From Diaporthe sp. PMI_573 (Eukaryota; Ascomycota; Sordariomycetes; Diaporthales; Diaporthaceae): 64,000 bases of DNA. Numbering within the stretch: position 1 is the stretch's first letter; the number at the start of each line of letters is the position of its first letter. Below the pieces are notes generated by a model. It saw only the letters and a program-made list of their open reading frames with translations. It did not search any database and was not told the DNA's origin. Position numbers and translations under genes: made by a program. Where the stretch lies: positions 682,001-746,000 of the forward strand of contig JAJTUP010000012.1 of assembly GCA_021399435.1 (NCBI GenBank), read 5' to 3'. Below, piece after piece: positions 57,930 to 64,000 of this stretch.

Positions 57930-58522
57930 TTTGTCGGCGACAAACGTCACTTTTATGTATCAGATGAAGGTGGTGAGCAACTGGGAGTGTTGATGGATTC
58001 GACTGGGAACGCCAGGCGTGTAAGTGATGAGGGGTACAAAGTAGGGTAAAAGTAGGTTGCGGCGTAGAAGGCCTCTGATATATAGGATTAATTCAAAGGG
58101 CCAAGCCGACTGTAGGATAACCAAATTTCATAAAGAACACCTGTACTTATCTTGCAGTCACAGACTCCAAACTAGACAACATACGAGTGAACAGCGAGAT
58201 CTTGGTGAATGCAGCCGTAGAGAGGTGTAGAGGTGACTCGTCCAATTGAGCACTGCGCCACGTCAGCCACAATGGGGTGGGTCACTCCTGCGTCTGAGGC
58301 CTAGACTTTGCTTGACCGAGGCTGGTTAGCTTGGTTCGAGGTACCCAGGTACCGGAGTCGACCACCCCTCCCACCCGTTGATTTTGCACTCCAGCACCCC
58401 TGTCCACCCTTCCCGCACACATTTTGCAAAATTCCACCCAGCTCAACTCGACCCCCAGACCGCGACGACATCTCTCAATTCCAGACAGCCCTCCGAGAAC
58501 TCACTGTCAAAAATCAGACAAA
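57930..58522. promoter_or_regulatory. Divergent promoter between the small membrane protein and eL38
   Basis: 0.6 kb between outward-facing genes. The 150 bases before the eL38 start are C/T-rich (CACCCCTCCCACC and similar blocks), the usual look of a ribosomal-protein promoter in filamentous fungi. Confidence 0.5.
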
Positions 58523-58967
58523 ATGGCCCAAGAAATTAGCGACATCAAGAAGGTATAAATCCCGTGACGGAATTTATGGTGTTTAATTTGGCTAACAAAC
58601 GGCAATGACAGTTCATCGAGGTCTGCAGGCGAAAGGATGCCTCCTGTACGTTCCGATCGCAACCGACGAAAGAATCCTGAGCAAGTGAGAGCAAATGTTT
58701 ATCTAACCAATCTCGAATTTCCAGCCGCCCGGATCAAGAAGAACAAGAAGACCTCTTTGATCAAGTTCAAGGTCCGATGCTCCAAGCACCTGTACACCCT
58801 CGCCCTCAAGGACGCCGAGAAGGCCGAGAAGCTCAAGCAATCGCTGCCCCCAAGTACGGCTCTCCCACCACACGCGGCCACGAGGACAGCAACAGACTAA
58901 CACACCGGATACAGACCTGCAGATCAAGGAGGTTTCCAAGCGTGAGAAGAAGGTCAAGTCCGCATAA
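58523..58967 (+). CDS. rpl38: Cytosolic ribosomal protein eL38
   Basis: Ribosomal protein L38 of the large cytosolic subunit. Four exons (58523-58552, 58612-58645, 58725-58853, 58915-58967) encode 81 residues, the normal family size: [21 protein letters not shown], then [20 protein letters not shown] and a C-terminus containing [17 protein letters not shown]. Each intron (59, 79 and 61 bases) has a GTATAA or GTACGT/GTACGG donor and AG acceptor. No snoRNA C/D boxes could be found in the introns. An intact gene. Confidence 0.96.
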
Positions 58968-60703
58968 GTTCGCTGCTTAGGTTCGAGAACGACGGGTCGA
59001 GCGGAGGGTTTTGAGGAAGCAAAAGTCGATGGCGTCTGAAACAAGGAATCAAGGGCCATCTCGTCCGGGTCGGGACGAAAGGGATTCATTACTGGGCGTC
59101 TAGGGATACCTTGCAAATTGAAGCTCACCAAAGCCACACATTGGAGGCTGTCCGAAGTAACCTCTTCGTCCAACTGATCCAATTTTGAGACGCGATTATG
59201 TGATAGCAGGTGGACGCGCCTAGACGAATTGACAACAGCTCCTTGCCGAGAAACGCCTACCGAATCCCCCCGATAACGTCACTGTCGAACATTAGAACTG
59301 GTGGCAGTCACCAAGAGCCCACGGTACACCAGGAAGCTCTCGTGCTTGACGGATTGCCCGTCTCTCCGAAAGCTCGGCCGCCCAGTGTAATGACGAGAAC
59401 CACACCCTTGAAATCTCCCTCCGCATCTGCTCTTTACATTCTCGTGACCTTGAAGGGTTTCTGCAACGACCTCGAAGAGCCCTTTGAGCTCGTCACTTTC
59501 GTCACATGGTGTCCTCGACCGGTCACCAGAACTACATTCAACACCGACCACACGAGCATTTTGGAGTCACAGCTCGCTGTGCATCCCACACAGTCCGTTA
59601 AATCCAGGCGGTCTAGAGCAGCACGAAGTACAAGTCACCACAATACCAACAGTCTGCTGAACTGGTGGTGATGAAGGCGTCGAGACTGGTTCTAGCACCG
59701 GCTGCCCCAAGGAATAAAGGGAGAGCGTAGTGCAATGATTAGAAATGAGGACTTGTTTGCAGAAAACACAGCCAAATCTCAAAGAGTAGTAGGGGCAGCT
59801 GGCTTGTAGACATCCCCGTAGATACTAATCACCACAGATGCTAACCATCACATCCAGGGATACGCACCGCACTCCAAGACAAAAGTACACTTAACAATGC
59901 ATTCATCTCAACTGCCATGTAACATGACACAGGCCTTAATTAGCTGAAACTTTGTCCTTTTTGACCAACCTTGAAAGTCAGCACATTCGCGAGTGCTCCT
60001 CGCAAACTACGCCTTGTGCGTCCCGACAACTTCGCACTCCGCAACCATAGCAGTGACTGGTTGCCGGCAAAATGTTTCTGGGTGCATCAGCGGCTGATCT
60101 TGGGAAGTATCGGAACCAGATGGTAGCATGTCCGGTGATAGTTGTCAGTGGGTAAGCAGACAAACTGGTGACAGGATTGGTCATAAGATTGAGTGAGTGA
60201 GAACGTATACTGTGTCTAGAGTGAGTGGTCTACTCCAGATATTGTTCATGTAGGGAGGGAGTCATTGAAGTTTATGTAGACACACAGCGGCTCATTATAT
60301 ATTGATATGGCTCTGGCTGACCATTAACCGGATCCTTCCTCAAGAGATTCAGCGGAAAATGATATGTTGCGCTTTTTGAGAGCGATATATCTCCCTGCAA
60401 TGTGCAAGCTTCAGGTCTCACCCTACAGGACGACAACAATGATATGGAAAGGATACGGCTAAGAGACCAGGTGTGTTCAGCAGCTTGGGATTCATAACAT
60501 GTCTTCCAACTATGTCCGCTTGCGCATTTCTCGTTCAATAAGATTATGTACCGTCATTAGGTGAATAGTTAAGGTAGAAGCCACGGCAAATATTATGGAT
60601 CATCGGTCCAGTCGCTCCACCGAGCGTGTGACATGAAACAAAATCGTCATCAGACACGTTTGTGACCACGACGGGGCGTGTACATCTGCCGGCGACACAC
60701 CAC
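58968..60703. other. 1.7-kb convergent intergenic region
   Basis: Contains the 3' flanks of eL38 and the mevalonate kinase gene. It turns AT-rich from about 59750. Frames such as 59210-59671 show no protein signature. No RNA gene was recognised. Confidence 0.5.
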
Positions 60704-62256
60704 TTAGTGCGACTCTACCCTCCAGAACTTCCAGCCTTCCCTCTCGCCTGCACCTCCAGCGACCCCAACAAGCTTTTCCACTCCCTCGTTACCCTCAACA
60801 TTGAGGAACAGGTCCAGGTCGATCTCCATGCCGCCGTCCTCGTCCTCGTCCATCCCGTTCTTGATGACTGCGGGATAGAGGACGCCAACACCGTCACAGC
60901 CCAGCGTCGTCTCGAATTTCTCGTATCCCTCCTCTTCCAGCTGCTCTTCCAGACGCGCGAGCTTCTCCGGCGGGGCGTCAGGCCGCAGGAGTGTAATTGA
61001 ACAGCCGCCGCCGCCCGCTCCTGTCAGTTTCGTCCAGCCGATCTCCTCGTGATCAACCAGGGCGCGTATCCGTTCCAGCCTGGGATGTGAGACGCCCAGC
61101 GAGAGCAGTTGCCCGTGGTTCACGGTCATCAGCTCGCCCAGCTTGCGCAGACTCTCCATGCCCTTGCTTTCGAAACCGTCCTCTTCTATCAGACCTTCTG
61201 CCGTCTTCGTAATCCTGTCAATGGTGTCCAGGATGCCGCCTACGAGCTTAGGGTGCGAGTCCTTAAGCTTCGCGACCTTTGCGACCTCCTGCGCCGTGGA
61301 CCGCGACTGCTTGGTATTTACCAGCAGCAGCGGCAGCTCTGGGAAATCCCACAGGGGGCGTACCTCTGGGGCCTGGCTGTAGTCCGTCCGTTGGAATACC
61401 ACGGCCTTCCCCTGTGTGGACACTGTGTTGTCCACGCCAGACGGGTTCCCGTGTATGGCCATCTCACCCACAAATGCCCACCTGTTGATCCTCTCTACCT
61501 GCAGCCTGGCCTCCTCTTCCGGCTGGTCAGGGTGTGGCCCGGAAAGGGCTCGTAATTGTAGGAGCAGAGCGGCGGCGAGACAGACCGCGATTGAGCCGCT
61601 GCTGCCGAGGCCTGCGCCAATCGGAATTGTAGATCGTAGTGTGTACGAACAGCCCGGGAACGACTGGTTGCCCAGAGAAAGGAATATGTACAGGAATGCA
61701 AGTGCAGAGTTTCGGTGTATCTTGCGCACGGCGTCAGGCTGGTCGGGGGAGATATCGACCAGGTGAGGCTGAATCGCAGCAGTCAGGTCGGGGTCGAGGC
61801 TGGTGACGAGGTCGTAGTAGTTCTTCTTCTTGGACGGGTGTGAGAATGTCGCCCACGGCAGTTGGTCGATGTCCCACGTGTGCGACATGTCGACGTCGGG
61901 GAAGATCAGGGACACGGTTCGTTTTGATTTCGACAGGGTGGTGACCAGGAGATATGAGCGGAGAGAGGTCGCCGCAGCAATGGCCGCCTGTGAGTATAGA
62001 TTGTATGGGTCAGCGGCTTGCGGTGACATTGCGCGTCGCGGCGCATTAACGTGCGGCTCAGCACTGGAGCGCTCACCTTGCCGTGGACGACGGCATGCTC
62101 GCCGAAGACAATGACCTTGCCTGGGGCAGAAACCATGAAGGCAGGCATCATGGGGCTGGACAGTTTGCGAGAGGCCTTCTTCAGATGCGACGACTTGCCG
62201 TTCGTGTGCGGCTGTCCCACGCCATTGCCGTTGCCGTTGCCGTTGACGTGCGCCAT
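60704..62256 (-). CDS. erg12: Mevalonate kinase (ergosterol/isoprenoid pathway)
   Basis: Mevalonate kinase phosphorylates mevalonate with ATP in the isoprenoid pathway that feeds ergosterol, dolichol and prenyl groups. Two exons, 62256-62077 and 61987-60704, joined in phase 0 (GTGAGC donor, CACAG acceptor), give 487 residues. GHMP-kinase motifs are all present: SAPGKVIVFGEHAVVHGK across the splice, TIPIGAGLGSSGSIAV (ATP loop), GNPSGVDNTVSTQGKAV, and TGAGGGGCSITLL near the C-terminus. The N-terminus carries a Gly/Asn repeat (NGNGNGNG) before the fold begins. The protein is longer than the bacterial enzyme because of fungal inserts. It also supplies the farnesyl groups processed by Ste24 nearby, though that proximity is probably chance. 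Confidence 0.95.
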
Positions 62257-63819
62257 GACTGCAAGTTGATGTTGCGTCCAGCTCGCACAACGCACCTGGT
62301 GTGCGATTGAGTAAGACTTGAGGGCGGTTGGGTGTTCTTGAGCGATCCCGACGTGTAGGTGGACACCGCCGACGTGGAGGTGGATCTCAAAGATAGTGGA
62401 GAGGGGTGTTGTTTGGTGGGTATCGCAAGGCCCAGGTCGAGTCGGGGTCCTGGATCGTGGGTCGGGGCGTTAGGCTCTGGTTCAAGCCTGGGGGAAGTCC
62501 GAACGGATGGTCGAAAAGGGCAATTCAGAGAGAGAAGGGACGAGATCAAACATGGGAGACGGATGGGCGAGGTGACGGATGGGATCTCCCGCCACTCGAC
62601 TCAAGACATGGTGGTAGTAGGATCGATGACAGCCCCAGTCTGCTCACAGCTTACACGGCAGCAAAACTGTAAATTAGACAATTACCTATACAGGCTGTCC
62701 GGGCCCTCGCCCACTTACTCGGGGTTTGCCTTTGTTGGGAAGAACGTGGCACAGCAGTAGACTACACAGTAGGTGATAAATGACATACGGTAGCAGGGTT
62801 GTCATCGCCTTCACCGTTACTTTTATTGGCCCCTGATTCCGCATCCCTAGGTGGTTCACCGTCTCAGCCTCGTCACTTGTCTGCTCTACTATGGAACCAA
62901 ATTTTGTCGACGTGCAGCAAACCTCAACCGCGTGCAATGCTGCGGTAGTACCAATCAGTGACCAGATTGGCAAGGATCGCATGTAACTCGATAGTCCCGG
63001 CTAGATATGCAGCTCCAATGCAGGGACCACCAGAACAGCCCCGTCCAGAGGAGCCAGGAGAATCTCTTGGCACCAGCCGGTCTGCCAACTCTGTTCTGTT
63101 CATACGAAGATGGCTAGCCGTAATTGCATCGTCGTCCTCGTGAGACCACACTGCTGTACGCAAACCGGCTGCAAGGACACACAAGCACATACACGGGTCA
63201 GATTTTCCAATGACAGCCCACGCACTCTCCGAGACATCATGAACCTGTCAGCTTATCGTTCTCACGCCCCCAATTGGAGGTCTCGTTCAGCGGACACTGC
63301 CTGATTGGGATATCACCGTTGCAGACCGTTGTCGACTCTGCGTAGCAACCTCTCACCTTGCCTTGGTACGAGATCGTAAGAGCAAGGGAGCCGGCAGGTC
63401 TGCTCTGCCGTCCCATAACTCATAATGTACTGCTTCCTCTGCTAGCCGGGCCGTTTTTGTCACACCGGCCAAGCTCCATAAGTCAGCGACTGAATAACAG
63501 CCACGCTGTGGGCCAAGCCTGTCAAACCGACAGAGCAAGACATGCACTCAGCTTCCTCTAAACTTTCTGCATGGAACATTGCGGAAAGGCTCAGTGGCGC
63601 AAAACAAAGAAACTTGACGGAATGCTGGCGTCGTGTGTGGGATTGTTCCTAGATATTGTTTGATCAAAAGTGCTGTCGCTCAAAGCCTGCCCCGCACATC
63701 GAGAACTCGCTGCAGGGAGCTGGCTTGGTGGGCGGTGGGGAGCTCTGCTTGCAGGCAACCTTTGGACAGTTACAGTGACGAGCCACAACCCGAACGTTCA
63801 CCCTTTCCTATAAGCAAAC
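62257..63819. other. 1.6-kb intergenic region
   Basis: Should contain the promoter of the mevalonate kinase gene (left) and that of the gene at the right edge. No coding frame, RNA gene or repeat was recognised. Confidence 0.5.
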
Positions 63820-64000
63820 ATGCCGCCCAAACCAAAGGCACAGCCAAAACAAAAGGAACAAGAATGTAGGAGCATTGCCGTCCCCACTTACCGCCTGCTC
63901 TGCGTACAGATCAACCTCAGTCCCACCTCGTGAGGCCTCTTGCTAGTCACGTCTTACTGACAACTCCTCTTGAGTAGCAACGCCTGTGGACAACGAGCCC
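63820..64000 (+). CDS. Probable 5' end of a gene running off the window
   Basis: ATG at 63820 (context AAACATG) opens MPPKPKAQPKQKEQE, a basic, Lys/Gln-rich start. A GTAGGA donor at 63866 and a TTGAGTAG acceptor ending at 63977 would join it in phase 1 to STPVDNEP at the window edge. The product cannot be recognised from 23 residues. The call rests on the start context, a plausible intron and the lack of another explanation, so it is tentative. Confidence 0.45.

Overview
The window is nuclear DNA of a filamentous ascomycete (Pezizomycotina), most likely a Sordariomycete. The genes carry short introns (about 50 to 270 bases) with GTNNGT-type donors, CTAAC/CTGAC-like branch sites and CAG/TAG acceptors. 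The proteins are typical fungal versions: Rad7/Rad16, CAF-1, an Rgd2-type RhoGAP, Yih1 and Ste24. No bacterial, viral, transposon or CRISPR feature was seen. I recognise about 25 protein genes, and most exon models below were joined by hand from reading frame and splice signals. Every complete model adds up to a whole number of codons.

Layout. 0-1.3 kb: 3' end of a dynamin-like gene. 1.8-8.2 kb: rad7 and rad16, transcribed divergently; their products form one nucleotide-excision-repair complex. 8.9-12.6 kb: an SPX-EXS (Syg1/Xpr1) phosphate transporter. 12.6-19.3 kb: a 6.6-kb stretch without a recognisable gene. 19.3-23.8 kb: a conserved fungal protein of unknown function and the CAF-1 large subunit. 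24.9-27.6 kb: an F-BAR/DEP/RhoGAP protein. 29.3-34.6 kb: a membrane dipeptidase, mitochondrial uS13m, Yih1/IMPACT and an ACT-domain CASTOR-like protein. 37.5-39.6 kb: a METTL25-like methyltransferase. 40.2-51.8 kb: three secreted hydrolases (alkaline phosphatase, class 3 lipase, GH3 beta-glucosidase) separated by long gene-free DNA. 52.4-62.3 kb: a dense housekeeping block (mitochondrial bL34m, Ste24, an F-box protein, a small membrane protein, ribosomal eL38, mevalonate kinase). 63.8 kb: the probable 5' end of another gene.

Functional links. Rad7 and Rad16 share a divergent promoter region. Yih1 (inhibitor of the amino-acid-starvation kinase Gcn2) sits tail to tail with a CASTOR-like amino-acid-sensor candidate. 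The three hydrolases are all predicted to be secreted. Nothing here looks like a secondary-metabolite cluster.

The most unusual structures concern splicing. The beta-glucosidase frame can only be closed by a single-nucleotide exon between two canonical introns. Two genes appear to have an intron directly after or inside the start codon (uS13m, rad7), and a small membrane-protein gene has a 13-base exon. Transcript data would settle each of these.
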